Part shown: positions 8,956-17,169 of the stretch, piece by piece
Layout: each line of letters opens with the position of its first letter
Numbering within the stretch: position 1 is the first letter of the stretch
NCBI GenBank assembly: GCA_036399055.1
Contig: DASWNX010000040.1
Span: 221,056-285,055, forward strand
Direction of reading: 5' to 3'
DNA length: 64,000 bases
Source of the DNA: Jatrophihabitans sp.
Lineage (GTDB): Bacteria; Actinomycetota; Actinomycetes; Mycobacteriales; Jatrophihabitantaceae
Made by a program: the position numbers and the translations under genes
Notes under the pieces: generated by a model
Databases searched by the model: none
The model's input: the letters and a program-made list of their open reading frames with translations, nothing else
What the model was told of the DNA's origin: nothing

Positions 8956-8981
8956 CCCTGGCGGCGCCAGCCGCCAGGGCT
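8954..8981 (-). terminator. Perfect 12-bp hairpin downstream of tRNA-Leu
   Basis: AGCCCTGGCGGC at 8954-8965 and its exact complement at 8970-8981 are separated by four bases. There is no T-tract on either side, which is common for actinobacterial terminators. On the minus strand it lies 46 bases beyond the tRNA-Leu 3' end and could end that transcript. The function is inferred from position and structure. Confidence 0.5.
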
Positions 8982-9026
8982 GCGGCGTTGAACCGACCGC
9001 GCCGGCCTAGGACCGGCCGGCCGTCG

Positions 9027-9110
9027 TGGTGCCCCCGGTGGGATTTGAACCCACACGCCTTGCGGCAATGGATTTTGAGTCCACCATGTCTGCCATTCCA
9101 TCACAGGGGC
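9027..9110 (-). tRNA. tRNA-Leu (CAA)
   Basis: The reverse strand folds into a class II tRNA: acceptor stem GCCCCTG/CGGGGGC (one T-G pair), anticodon loop CTCAAAA with anticodon CAA, a long variable arm (GCCGCAAGGC region) and T-arm GTGGG-TTCAAAT-CCCAC. The 3' CCA is encoded at 9027-9029. The long variable arm fits leucine, and CAA reads UUG codons. Confidence 0.96.
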
Positions 9111-9212
9111 TTGAGCCGGACGGAAGTCTAGCCCGATAGGCTCAGCACCGCGCAGCCGCGGCGGTTCTCGGCTGAGCGGCACCGAACCGACTCAAGGTTG
9201 GAAGTCTCTGGC

Positions 9213-9821
9213 GTGAGCGAGCAGGCAGCACCCCGCGAACAGCCCGGCGCCCGGCGCGTGCTGATCGCCGAGGACGAGGCGTTGATCCGGCTCGACCTGC
9301 GCGAGATGCTGCAGGAAGAGGGCTTCGAGGTCGTCGGCGAGGCGGCCGACGGTGAGAAAGCGGTGCAGCTGGCCACCGAGCTGCGCCCGGACGTGGTGAT
9401 CTGCGACGTCAAGATGCCGAAGATGGACGGGATCACCGCGGCCGGTCAGATCGCGGCCGCCCGGATCGCGCCCGTGGTCATCCTGACCGCCTTCAGCCAG
9501 CGTGACCTGATCGAGCGGGCCCGCGACGCCGGCGCGATGGCCTACCTGGTCAAGCCGTTCCACAAGCGCGACCTGCTGCCGGCGATCGAGATGGCTGCCA
9601 GCCGGTTCGCCGAGATCAAGGCCTTGGAGGCTGAGGTCTCGGGGCTGCAGGACCGGCTGGAGGCCCGCAAGCTGATCGAGCGCGCCAAGGGCGTCCTGAT
9701 GGCCGAGCACCGGCTGTCCGAGCCGGAGGCCTTTCGCTGGATCCAGCGGGCCGCGATGGACAAGCGCACCTCTATGCGAACCGTCGCCGAGGTGGTGTTG
9801 GCAGAGACGGGGCACGGCTGA
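9213..9821 (+). CDS. pdtaR: ANTAR-domain response regulator PdtaR
   Basis: A 202-residue two-domain regulator. The receiver (about 15-130) has the acidic pair in RVLIAEDEALIRLD, phosphoacceptor Asp65 in VVICDVKMPKMDG and the conserved lysine in YLVKPFHKRD. The C-terminal ANTAR domain (about 145-195) ends FRWIQRAAMDKRTSMRTVAEVVL and binds tandem hexaloop RNA hairpins to cause antitermination. Sequence and location before polA match M. tuberculosis Rv1626 (PdtaR), partner of the kinase PdtaS, which is not in this window. The GTG at 9213 has GGAAG eight bases upstream. An in-frame TTG at 9198 is possible but less well supported. Confidence 0.92.
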   Translation: MSEQAAPREQPGARRVLIAEDEALIRLDLREMLQEEGFEVVGEAADGEKAVQLATELRPDVVICDVKMPKMDGITAAGQIAAARIAPVVILTAFSQRDLIERARDAGAMAYLVKPFHKRDLLPAIEMAASRFAEIKALEAEVSGLQDRLEARKLIERAKGVLMAEHRLSEPEAFRWIQRAAMDKRTSMRTVAEVVLAETGHG

Positions 9822-9917
9822 GAATGCTCTGGCGAAATCACAGAGTAGTCGGTCAGTCACCGGGCCCGTGGAGTATGTCCGGAGTTCTGTTAAATGTAGA
9901 AACCCGCGGGACGCGAT

Positions 9918-9944
9918 TTGGTTACGACCTACAACAGTTAATAC
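9918..9944 (+). promoter_or_regulatory. Weak promoter candidate upstream of livK
   Basis: TTGGTT (9918-9923) and TAATAC (9939-9944) are separated by 15 bases in an unusually AT-rich patch of the 270-base gap before the substrate-binding protein gene. The match to a vegetative promoter is imperfect and the spacing short, so this is only a candidate. Confidence 0.25.
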
Positions 9945-10091
9945 AGATGCCATCCATCTGCGGCGGAACTCAGGCTAGCGTGCACCGACAACGAACCTGA
10001 CACGGTAAATATTTCCAGCACCGGGTTCGTAACGTCCACGCGAAGCACCATCACGGCCTATTCGAGGCACGAGCATGAGGAGGAGACGTCA

Positions 10092-11303
10092 GTGCGGACT
10101 AGTTCCCTGGCGAAAATCGCTGCCATCGGCGTAGCGGGAGTCATGGCACTCAGTGCCTGCTCCAACAGCAGTGACGACAACGAGGGCCCCGGCCTCCCTG
10201 GCGGTAGCACGGGCAACAACCCCGGGGGCAACGCCTCTAAGACCTACAAGATCGGCTGGCAGGGCCCGCTGTCCGGTGACAACCAGCAGCTCGGCATCAA
10301 CGAGGCCAACGGCTCCCGGCTGGCCGTCAAGGAGGCCAACGACAAGGGCGACCTCGGCTTCAAGCTCGTGATGGTCGAGTCCGATGACGTCGGCACCGCC
10401 GACAAGGCGCCGGCCGCCGCCGCGAAGTTGCTGCAGGACGCCGACATCCTCGGTGTCGTCGGCCCGGCGTTCTCCGGACCGACCTCGGCCACCGGCAAGA
10501 CCTACGCCGCGGCCAACATGGGCCTGATCAGCGGTTCGGCCACCAACGCCACCCTGACCTCCTCCGGCTTCACCACCTTCCACCGGGTCGTCCCGACCGA
10601 TGGCGTCGAGGGCACTCAGCTCGCCGAGTGGCTGGCCAAGAAGTTCAAGACCGTCTTCGTCGTCGATGACACCAGCACCTACGGCAAGGGTGTGGCCGAC
10701 GTCGTGCGCAAGACCCTGACCGAAAAGGGCGTGAAGATCACGAACCAGGGTGTGGCTGCCAACACCCAGGACTACGGCGCCATCGCCCAGCGGGTGACCC
10801 AGTCCAAGGCTGAGGCGCTCTTCTACGGCGGCTACGACGCGCAGTCGGCGCTGTTCGCCAAGGCGCTGGCCGCCTCCGGCTACAAGGGCCTGAAGATGAC
10901 CGGCAACGGTGGCAAGTCCTCGGTGTTCACCAGCGGCGCCGGCGCTGCCGGCAACGGCTGGTACTTCGCCTGCGGCTGCCAGGACGCCACCACCGCACCT
11001 GAGTCCAAGGCGTTCGCCGAGGCGTACGAGAAGATGTTCAACACCCCGCCCTCGACCTACTCGCCGGAGTCCTACGACGCCACCAACGCGCTGATCGCGG
11101 CGCTCAAGGCGGCCGTGAAGACCACCAACGGCAACCCGACCCGTAAGTCCGTTGTCGAGGAGATCGACAAGCTCGACATCCCCGGCATCACCACCCAGCT
11201 CAAGTTCGCGGACAACGGAGAGGTCGCCAACGCGACGGTGAACCTCTACACCCAGAAGGACGGCAAGATCGTGATGCTGGGCAAGATGCAGGACCAGGCC
11301 TAA
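10092..11303 (+). CDS. livK: Branched-chain amino acid ABC transporter, substrate-binding lipoprotein
   Basis: A 403-residue periplasmic-binding protein of the Leu/Ile/Val (peripla_BP_6) type. A lipoprotein signal ends in the lipobox LSAC with Cys23 as the lipidation site, followed by a Ser/Gly/Asn linker. The mature part starts YKIGWQGPLSGDNQQLG, typical of the family. It captures branched-chain amino acids or related ligands outside the membrane and hands them to LivHM. The GTG start is preceded by AGGAGGA. It is first of five liv genes but is followed by a strong hairpin before livH, consistent with making more binding protein than permease. Confidence 0.93.
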   Translation: MRTSSLAKIAAIGVAGVMALSACSNSSDDNEGPGLPGGSTGNNPGGNASKTYKIGWQGPLSGDNQQLGINEANGSRLAVKEANDKGDLGFKLVMVESDDVGTADKAPAAAAKLLQDADILGVVGPAFSGPTSATGKTYAAANMGLISGSATNATLTSSGFTTFHRVVPTDGVEGTQLAEWLAKKFKTVFVVDDTSTYGKGVADVVRKTLTEKGVKITNQGVAANTQDYGAIAQRVTQSKAEALFYGGYDAQSALFAKALAASGYKGLKMTGNGGKSSVFTSGAGAAGNGWYFACGCQDATTAPESKAFAEAYEKMFNTPPSTYSPESYDATNALIAALKAAVKTTNGNPTRKSVVEEIDKLDIPGITTQLKFADNGEVANATVNLYTQKDGKIVMLGKMQDQA

Positions 11304-11334
11304 CCCGGGCTAGCTCTGTAAAGCAGTGACCCCG

Positions 11335-11383
11335 GATGAGGGGCGCGGGAATCTCGGCTTAGCCGGATGGCGCGCCCCTCATC
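11335..11383 (+). terminator. 13-bp hairpin between livK and livH
   Basis: GATGAGGGGCGCG (11335-11347) and its exact complement (11371-11383) flank a 23-base loop in the 126-base gap. There is no T-tract. The position after the binding-protein gene suggests partial termination or 3'-end stabilisation of the livK message. Confidence 0.6.
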
Positions 11384-11429
11384 TGTGAGTCCGCATAACC
11401 ATCAGTCGTCCTGCCGGAAGGTATGAAGC

Positions 11430-12359
11430 GTGACCGACTTCATGAACTACCTGATCCTCGGGCTGACCCGGGGATCGATGTACGCCTTGATCGCGCTGGG
11501 CTACACCCTCGTGTACGGAGTGCTGCAACTGATCAACTTCGCGCACAGCGAGGTGTTCATGTCAGGCGCCTTCGGCAGTTATGCGATCGTGCATCTGCTC
11601 GTGGGCGACGGCAAGGCGACTCCGTCCTGGGCGGTGCCCCTGGTGCTGCTCGCGGGGATGGTCTCGGGCGCCCTGCTGGCCGCCGTCATCGCTTGGGCTC
11701 TGGAGCGGGTGGCCTACCGGCCGTTGAGAAAGCGAGGGGCGCCCAAGCTGGCGTTCCTGATCAGCGCGATCGGCGCCTCGTTCTTCCTCTCCCAGCTTTT
11801 CGGCAAGCTGTTCGGCCGGCTGACCTCCAACAGCTTCCCGGAGTTCTTCGACCAGAACGCGGTGATCTTCAAGCCGTTCGGCGCCGAGGTCCGGGTCCTG
11901 CAGATCGTCATCGTCGCCTCGGCGGTGGCCATGATGATCTTCCTCGACCGGCTGGTCACGCTGACCAAGCTCGGTCGCAGCATCCGGGCGATCTCCGAGG
12001 ACGCCCCGACCGCTGCGCTGATGGGCATCGACATCGACAAGACCATCTCGCGGACCTTCGTCATCGGCGGCCTGCTCGGCGGCGCCGCCGGCTTCCTGTT
12101 CGGGCTCAACTTCAGCTTCGGCAACACGATGGGCTTCATTCCCGGCGTCAAGGCCTTCGCGGCGGCGGTGCTGGGCGGAATCGGCAACATCCGCGGCGCG
12201 ATGATCGGCGGCCTGTTGCTGGGTATCGTCGAGAACCTGGTCCCCGTGGTCAACATCGATACGAAATGGACTGACGTCGTGGCATTCGTGGTGCTCGTAC
12301 TGGTGCTCATGTTCCGTCCGACCGGCATTCTCGGCGAACGTCTGGGGCGTGCGGCATGA
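11430..12359 (+). CDS. livH: Branched-chain amino acid ABC transporter permease LivH
   Basis: A 309-residue integral membrane protein of the LivH family with about eight hydrophobic segments. It opens NYLILGLTRGSMYALIALGYTLVYGVLQLINFAHSE split over two motifs typical of the family, and carries the EAA-like cytoplasmic loop TKLGRSIRAISEDAPTAALMG near residue 180, which docks the ATPase. It forms the channel with LivM. The GTG start follows the liv hairpin. Its stop overlaps the livM start (ATGA). Confidence 0.93.
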   Translation: MTDFMNYLILGLTRGSMYALIALGYTLVYGVLQLINFAHSEVFMSGAFGSYAIVHLLVGDGKATPSWAVPLVLLAGMVSGALLAAVIAWALERVAYRPLRKRGAPKLAFLISAIGASFFLSQLFGKLFGRLTSNSFPEFFDQNAVIFKPFGAEVRVLQIVIVASAVAMMIFLDRLVTLTKLGRSIRAISEDAPTAALMGIDIDKTISRTFVIGGLLGGAAGFLFGLNFSFGNTMGFIPGVKAFAAAVLGGIGNIRGAMIGGLLLGIVENLVPVVNIDTKWTDVVAFVVLVLVLMFRPTGILGERLGRAA

Positions 12360-14605
12360 CCCGCCCCGCCGGCGTGACCCGGCCCATGGACATGCTCGGC
12401 AGGCTGGGCGCCTGCCTGGCCGGCGCGCTGGTGCTGTCACTGATGTGGGGCCCGCAGGAAGGCAGCTTCGGCAACTTCTGGTTCGCCATCAAGAAGGGCC
12501 TCTTCACGCCTCGGGTGTTGGTGTTCCTGGCGCTCGGGGTGCTGCTGTTCCTGGCGATCAGCTTCTGGCCGAAGGTGGTCCCGTTCCTCACCCGGCCCGG
12601 CGTCTGGCCGCTGACCGCGGGCCTGCTGACGGTGATCGCGTCCCAGACGCTGATGCACTGGGCCGACCAGATCGACGACGCCAAGTTCGCCACGGTGGCC
12701 GAAGTGGTCGCGAACACCAACGGCCTCGCACCGCTGGCCTCGGCGTTCTTCGGCGGGTTGGCCTGGGCGCAACTGGTGGTGATCGCGCTGCTGATCGGCG
12801 CCGCGATCGTGACCGGCCTGCGCAACTTCGGCTGGGCCGCGGCGGCGCTCAGCGTCATCGCCGCCGCAATCGCCTACCTCTCTCACAGCGCGGTGATCGA
12901 ACGGGCCGGTGGCGCTGACCACTCGCTGGGCGTCTACGTCTGCATCGTCGGCTACCTGGTGCTCATGACGGCGGGCCTGGTGACGGCCATGTCGCGTGCC
13001 CAGGTCGCCAACACCCGGGGTGCGCTGAACCGCGTGCTCGGCTGGCGCCCCGGACTGCCGCTGGTGCTCATCGGCGCCGTGCTCGGACTCATCTCGATGA
13101 GCACCTCGGCCTGGTTCTCACCGGAGAACTACAACGCCACCCTCATCGACACCAGCAGCCTGTTCCGCAACTCGGGCCTGGCCCCGATCGCCTCGCAGTA
13201 CCTGCTCTGGCTCGGCTGGGCGCTGTTCGCGACCAGCCTGGCGCTCAGCGGCGCGGCCTCCTACCTGCGGATCCGGCCACTGGGCTGGGCCGGCCTCGCG
13301 GTGGGCTGGGCAGGCGTGGCGCTCACCGTCCTGACCCTGTACCGCATCAGCTCCCTGGCAGCCAAGGACGAGGTGGACGGGGCGACCGGCCCCTGGCAGA
13401 ACCTCGGCGCGGGCGGCTGGGGCACCTGCGCGGCGCTGTTCCTGATCGGCGCCGGCGGTTACATCGCCGCGACCGCCCCTCGGCACGCCGAGCGGACGGC
13501 CGAGGTCGACCCGGACGCCGTCAGCTCCGGGCGTTCGGCGAGCTCAGCGTTGCTGACCGCGCCCGGCGCGGTGCGCAGCGGCGTCATGATCGCGGTCGCG
13601 CTCGCGCTGTTCTACCCGCCGACTGCCAACGGCTTCTGGCAGTCGGTGCTGGTCTCCCAGATCGGCATCTACGTGCTGCTGGCGATCGGCCTGAATGTGG
13701 TGGTCGGCTGGGCCGGCCTGCTCGACCTGGGATTCATCGCCTTCTACGCCATCGGCTCCTACACCACCGCCTACCTGGTGGGGTCGCTGCCGGTCAAGCC
13801 GCCGTCCTGGCTCAACATGAGCCCGCTGCTGGCCATCCCGTTCGCGGTGGTGATCTGCCTGCTGGCCGGTCTTGCCCTGGGGGCTCCGACCCTGCGGCTG
13901 CGCGGTGACTACCTGGCGATCGTGACCCTCGGCTTCGGTGAGATCATCCGGATCGTGGCGGTCAACGGCGACCGGGTCACCAACGGCAGCCAGGGTCCGA
14001 CCACCCAGGTGCCGCACCCGGTCATCGACTTCGGCCCGGTGTCGATCACCTGGGGCCTGAACCAGCTGCAGTACTGGTACCTGCTGCTGGTGTTCGTGGT
14101 GGTGCTGCTGCTGGCCTTCCGCCGGCTGGAGCACTCCCGGATCGGGCGCTCCTGGGCCGCGATCCGCGAGGACGAGGTGGCCGCCCAGGCGACCGGCATC
14201 AACACCTTCCGGGTCAAGCTGCTGGCCTTCGCCATCGGCGCGTCGACCTCGGGAATCGCCGGGGTGTTCTTCGCCAGCCAGGTCGGGTTCTTCACCCCGG
14301 ACAACTTCCTGCTGAACAACTCGATCCTGGTGGTCGCCTACGTGGTGTTCGGCGGCATGGGCTCGCTGCCCGGCGCGATCGCCGGCGCGGCGTTGCTGAC
14401 CTGGCTGCCGGAGTTCCTCAAGGACCAGGTGCCCGCGGCAGACCGGCAGATGTGGATCGGCGCCGTGGTGCTGCTGATGATGATCTTCCGTCCCGGCGGC
14501 GTGCTGCCGGCCCGCCGTCGAGCGGTCGAGCTGTCCGGGCTGCATGAGAGATCGAGCGAGCGAGAAGCCAAGGACGTTCCGGTCCGCGAGGGGGCAGCCA
14601 GATGA
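12356..14605 (+). CDS. livM: Branched-chain amino acid ABC transporter permease LivM, with large N-terminal extension
   Basis: A 749-residue permease. The C-terminal part from about residue 410 is a normal LivM: IYVLLAIGLNVVVGWAGLLDLG, LRLRGDYLAIVTLGFGEI and the docking loop IGRSWAAIREDEVAAQATGI. The N-terminal 400 residues are additional hydrophobic segments with hydrophilic loops (for example FSPENYNATLIDTSSLF near residue 260) and have no counterpart in the usual 320-420-residue LivM. The gene is coupled by ATGA overlaps to livH and livG. I see no internal start that would explain the extension as mis-calling, because the reading frame has no stop and stays hydrophobic throughout. The function of the extension is unknown. 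Confidence 0.9.
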   Translation: MTRPAGVTRPMDMLGRLGACLAGALVLSLMWGPQEGSFGNFWFAIKKGLFTPRVLVFLALGVLLFLAISFWPKVVPFLTRPGVWPLTAGLLTVIASQTLMHWADQIDDAKFATVAEVVANTNGLAPLASAFFGGLAWAQLVVIALLIGAAIVTGLRNFGWAAAALSVIAAAIAYLSHSAVIERAGGADHSLGVYVCIVGYLVLMTAGLVTAMSRAQVANTRGALNRVLGWRPGLPLVLIGAVLGLISMSTSAWFSPENYNATLIDTSSLFRNSGLAPIASQYLLWLGWALFATSLALSGAASYLRIRPLGWAGLAVGWAGVALTVLTLYRISSLAAKDEVDGATGPWQNLGAGGWGTCAALFLIGAGGYIAATAPRHAERTAEVDPDAVSSGRSASSALLTAPGAVRSGVMIAVALALFYPPTANGFWQSVLVSQIGIYVLLAIGLNVVVGWAGLLDLGFIAFYAIGSYTTAYLVGSLPVKPPSWLNMSPLLAIPFAVVICLLAGLALGAPTLRLRGDYLAIVTLGFGEIIRIVAVNGDRVTNGSQGPTTQVPHPVIDFGPVSITWGLNQLQYWYLLLVFVVVLLLAFRRLEHSRIGRSWAAIREDEVAAQATGINTFRVKLLAFAIGASTSGIAGVFFASQVGFFTPDNFLLNNSILVVAYVVFGGMGSLPGAIAGAALLTWLPEFLKDQVPAADRQMWIGAVVLLMMIFRPGGVLPARRRAVELSGLHERSSEREAKDVPVREGAAR

Positions 14606-15615
14606 CCACGACGATGAACGACTCGGCCACCTCCTCCGAGCTGCCCACCGCCGGTTCGGACGTGATCTTCGACGTCCGCAACGTCACCTTGCGCTTCGGC
14701 GGGGTGACCAGCCTCAACGACATCTCGCTGCAGATGCACCGCGGTGAGATCCTGGCGGTGATCGGGCCGAACGGCGCGGGCAAGACCTCGCTGTTCAACT
14801 CCCTGACCGGTGTCTACACACCGCAGGAGGGCAGCATCGAGGTGCGGGCCCGGGCCGGGGACTCCGCGACCAGCGTGATCGGCCTCAAGACCCATCTGGT
14901 GAACCGGCTGGGGGTGGCCCGGACGTTTCAGAACATCCGGCTGTTCCCGGCGCTGACGGCACTGGAGAACGTCAAGGTCGGCATCGAGACGCGCCAGAAG
15001 TCCGGGCCGATCTCGGCGATGCTGGGGCTACCGCGCCAGCGCCGGGAGGAGCGGGAGAGCACCGAGGCCGCCTACATCCTGCTGCGCCGGGTCGGCCTGG
15101 AACGGCGGGCCAACGACATCGCCGGCTCGCTGGCCTACGGCGAGCAGCGCCGGCTCGAGATCGCCCGGGCGCTGGGAACCCAGCCCGGGGTGATCCTGCT
15201 GGACGAGCCGGCCGCCGGCACCAACCCGGCCGAGAAGCGCGAGCTGGCGACCCTGATCCAGAGCATCAACGTCGAGGACGGCGTCAGCGTGCTGCTGATC
15301 GAGCACGACATGAAGCTGGTGATGTCGATCGCGCACCGGATCATCGTGCTCAACTTCGGCCAGAAGATCGCCGAGGGGACTCCGGAGCAGATCCAGCGCG
15401 ACCCGGAGGTGGTCGCTGCCTATCTCGGCACCCCGGCCGACGAGGTCTCCGAGATGGACCTGACCCAGCCCGAACTGCACCGGATCGACACCGCGACCTC
15501 GCTGGACGAACTGGTCGGCCAGGCGCCGCAGGAAGCCTCAGACGAGCACGACCACGAGCACCAGCACGACCACGAGCACGAGCACGAACACCACAGAGGG
15601 GGACTGCCGACGTGA
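14602..15615 (+). CDS. livG: Branched-chain amino acid ABC transporter ATP-binding protein LivG, with His-rich tail
   Basis: A 337-residue ABC ATPase. Walker A is GPNGAGKTSLFN (about residue 54), the signature is GSLAYGEQRRLEIARAL and Walker B is VILLDEPAAGTNPAE, followed by the LivG-type VLLIEHDMKLVMSIAHR. It drives import through LivHM together with LivF. After the conserved ATPase there is a tail of about 50 residues. Its last two dozen alternate His with Asp/Glu (encoded at 15541-15594), which resembles a metal-binding tail and is not part of standard LivG. The start overlaps the livM stop, and the stop overlaps the livF start. Confidence 0.93.
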   Translation: MTTTMNDSATSSELPTAGSDVIFDVRNVTLRFGGVTSLNDISLQMHRGEILAVIGPNGAGKTSLFNSLTGVYTPQEGSIEVRARAGDSATSVIGLKTHLVNRLGVARTFQNIRLFPALTALENVKVGIETRQKSGPISAMLGLPRQRREERESTEAAYILLRRVGLERRANDIAGSLAYGEQRRLEIARALGTQPGVILLDEPAAGTNPAEKRELATLIQSINVEDGVSVLLIEHDMKLVMSIAHRIIVLNFGQKIAEGTPEQIQRDPEVVAAYLGTPADEVSEMDLTQPELHRIDTATSLDELVGQAPQEASDEHDHEHQHDHEHEHEHHRGGLPT

Positions 15616-16340
15616 GCGAGGCGCTGCTGCAGGTCGATGACATCGAGGTCCGCTACGGCGCGATCAGGGCTCTGAAAGGGATCAGCTTCGAGGTCAACGA
15701 GGGTGAGGTGGTGGCCCTGCTCGGCGCCAACGGCGCGGGCAAGACCACCACTCAGAAGACGGTGTCCGGCATGCTCAGCCCCTCCCTCGGGCAGATCAGG
15801 TTCGACGGTGAGCGGATCGACGGCATTCCGGCCCACAAGCTGATCAGCATGGGCATCTGCCACGTTCCCGAAGGCCGTCGGGTGTTTCCGCGCATGACGG
15901 TGCACGAGAACCTGGAGATGGGCGCCTTCCGGTTCAAGCGGCCGGACACGCAGGTGTTCGAGCATGTCCTGGAGCTCTTTCCGCGGCTGCGCGAGCGCAT
16001 CAAGCAGCCCGCCGGCACGTTGTCCGGCGGCGAGCAGCAGATGCTGGCGATCGGGCGCGCGCTGATGGGCAAGCCCCGGCTGCTGTTGCTGGACGAGCCG
16101 TCGATGGGCCTGGCCCCGTTGATCGTCAAGCAGATCTTCGACATCGTCCGTGAGATCAACACCAGCGGGGTGACCGTCCTCATCGTCGAGCAGAACGCCG
16201 CCCAGGCGTTGGGGCTGGCCAACCGGGGCTACGTCCTGGAGACCGGCGAGTTGGTGCTCAGCGGCACCGGCCGCGAACTGCTGGCTGATGACCGGGTGCG
16301 GGCCGCCTACCTGGGTGAGGAGATCGTCACCGCCTCCTAG
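15612..16340 (+). CDS. livF: Branched-chain amino acid ABC transporter ATP-binding protein LivF
   Basis: A 242-residue ABC ATPase with Walker A LLGANGAGKTTTQK, signature GTLSGGEQQMLAIGRAL and Walker B LLLLDEPSMGLAP, all as in LivF. It is the second ATPase of the importer. The GTG start overlaps the livG stop (GTGA). The stop codon lies within the first unit of a short tandem repeat that runs on into the intergenic region. Confidence 0.95.
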   Translation: MSEALLQVDDIEVRYGAIRALKGISFEVNEGEVVALLGANGAGKTTTQKTVSGMLSPSLGQIRFDGERIDGIPAHKLISMGICHVPEGRRVFPRMTVHENLEMGAFRFKRPDTQVFEHVLELFPRLRERIKQPAGTLSGGEQQMLAIGRALMGKPRLLLLDEPSMGLAPLIVKQIFDIVREINTSGVTVLIVEQNAAQALGLANRGYVLETGELVLSGTGRELLADDRVRAAYLGEEIVTAS

Positions 16341-16402
16341 CGTCACCGCCTTCTAGAGAGGTGCCGCCTTCTAGAGTCACCGCCTTCTAGAGTCGCCGCC
16401 TG
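16326..16402 (+). repeat. 16-18-bp tandem repeat spanning the livF stop codon
   Basis: About four and a half copies of a GTCACCGCCTTCTAGAG-like unit run from the last codons of livF into the intergenic region, at 16326-16340, 16341-16358, 16359-16376, 16377-16392 and a partial copy. Each full unit contains TAG, the livF stop being the first. The remaining 180 bases before the next gene show nothing else recognisable. Confidence 0.8.
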
Positions 16403-16584
16403 CGCTGCCGAATCGGGTGCTGGTCACCCTCGGTGACGCAGGTGGTGACGGGCAGTCTCCTAGCAGCGCAATACCTCTCAATGCCCTGTCGGACCGGTCG
16501 CCCGCGCGCTAGGGTGCGTTCGGGTTGGCCGTATGTCGGCCTCACCTGCCCAGCGTCGGGATCAACTCGAAATCGGGAGCGGAT

Positions 16585-17169
16585 GTGTCGAGAGGCAACC
16601 TGCGGGTCAGGCCAGCCGTGCTCTCCGACGTCAACGATCTCATCTCCCTCACCGTCGAGAACGGCGTCACCGAGCACGTCGGGCGGCGGGGCCGCAAGGG
16701 TGACCCGAGCTCCGTGGCCGACCGGTTTCGCTCGTTGCTGTCGGACCTGGACCGGCTGGTGCTGGTGGCGGTGGACGAGGCCAGCGAGCAGCTCGTCGGG
16801 TTCGCGGTGCTGCTCGAGGAGCACATCGGCGTGCTGGTCCCCACCACCACGCTCTACATCTCTCACCTGCTGGTCGCTCCGCCGTTTCGCAGGCGCGGCG
16901 CCGGGCGGGCGCTGCTGACCGGGGCGGTCAGGCATGCCGAAGACCGTGAGATCACCCATGTGGTCGTCGGGGTGCAGGCCGGCTCCCGCGACGCCAACCG
17001 CTACCTGGCCCGGCTGGGCTTCGCTCCGCTGGTGGTCCGCCGGATCGCCTCGGTGGCCGCGCTGCGCCGCAGCCTGGGCATCGCCGACACCATGGACCGG
17101 GTGGCGTTGCGCCGCCGGCGCACCGTGCGCGGGGTCATGCCCGGTCGTGTGGTAGGCAGAGGGGCATGA
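16585..17169 (+). CDS. GNAT-family N-acetyltransferase
   Basis: A 194-residue single-domain GNAT. Motif A, HLLVAPPFRRRGAGRALL, holds the pyrophosphate loop for acetyl-CoA, and VQAGSRDANRYLARLGFAPL is the motif B region. The protein ends in an Arg-rich tail. The start was placed at GTG 16585, which has GGGAG six bases upstream and removes a non-conserved leader. The stop overlaps the thioesterase start (ATGA), so the two are coupled. The substrate is unknown. Confidence 0.82.
   Translation: MSRGNLRVRPAVLSDVNDLISLTVENGVTEHVGRRGRKGDPSSVADRFRSLLSDLDRLVLVAVDEASEQLVGFAVLLEEHIGVLVPTTTLYISHLLVAPPFRRRGAGRALLTGAVRHAEDREITHVVVGVQAGSRDANRYLARLGFAPLVVRRIASVAALRRSLGIADTMDRVALRRRRTVRGVMPGRVVGRGA

Larger units (their letters stand above)
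8709..9026. other. Intergenic region between LuxR-type gene and tRNA-Leu
   Basis: These 318 bases carry no convincing gene. The left half should hold the promoter of the LuxR-type gene. The right half holds the repeated hairpins listed separately. No clear -10/-35 pair was recognised. Confidence 0.5.
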
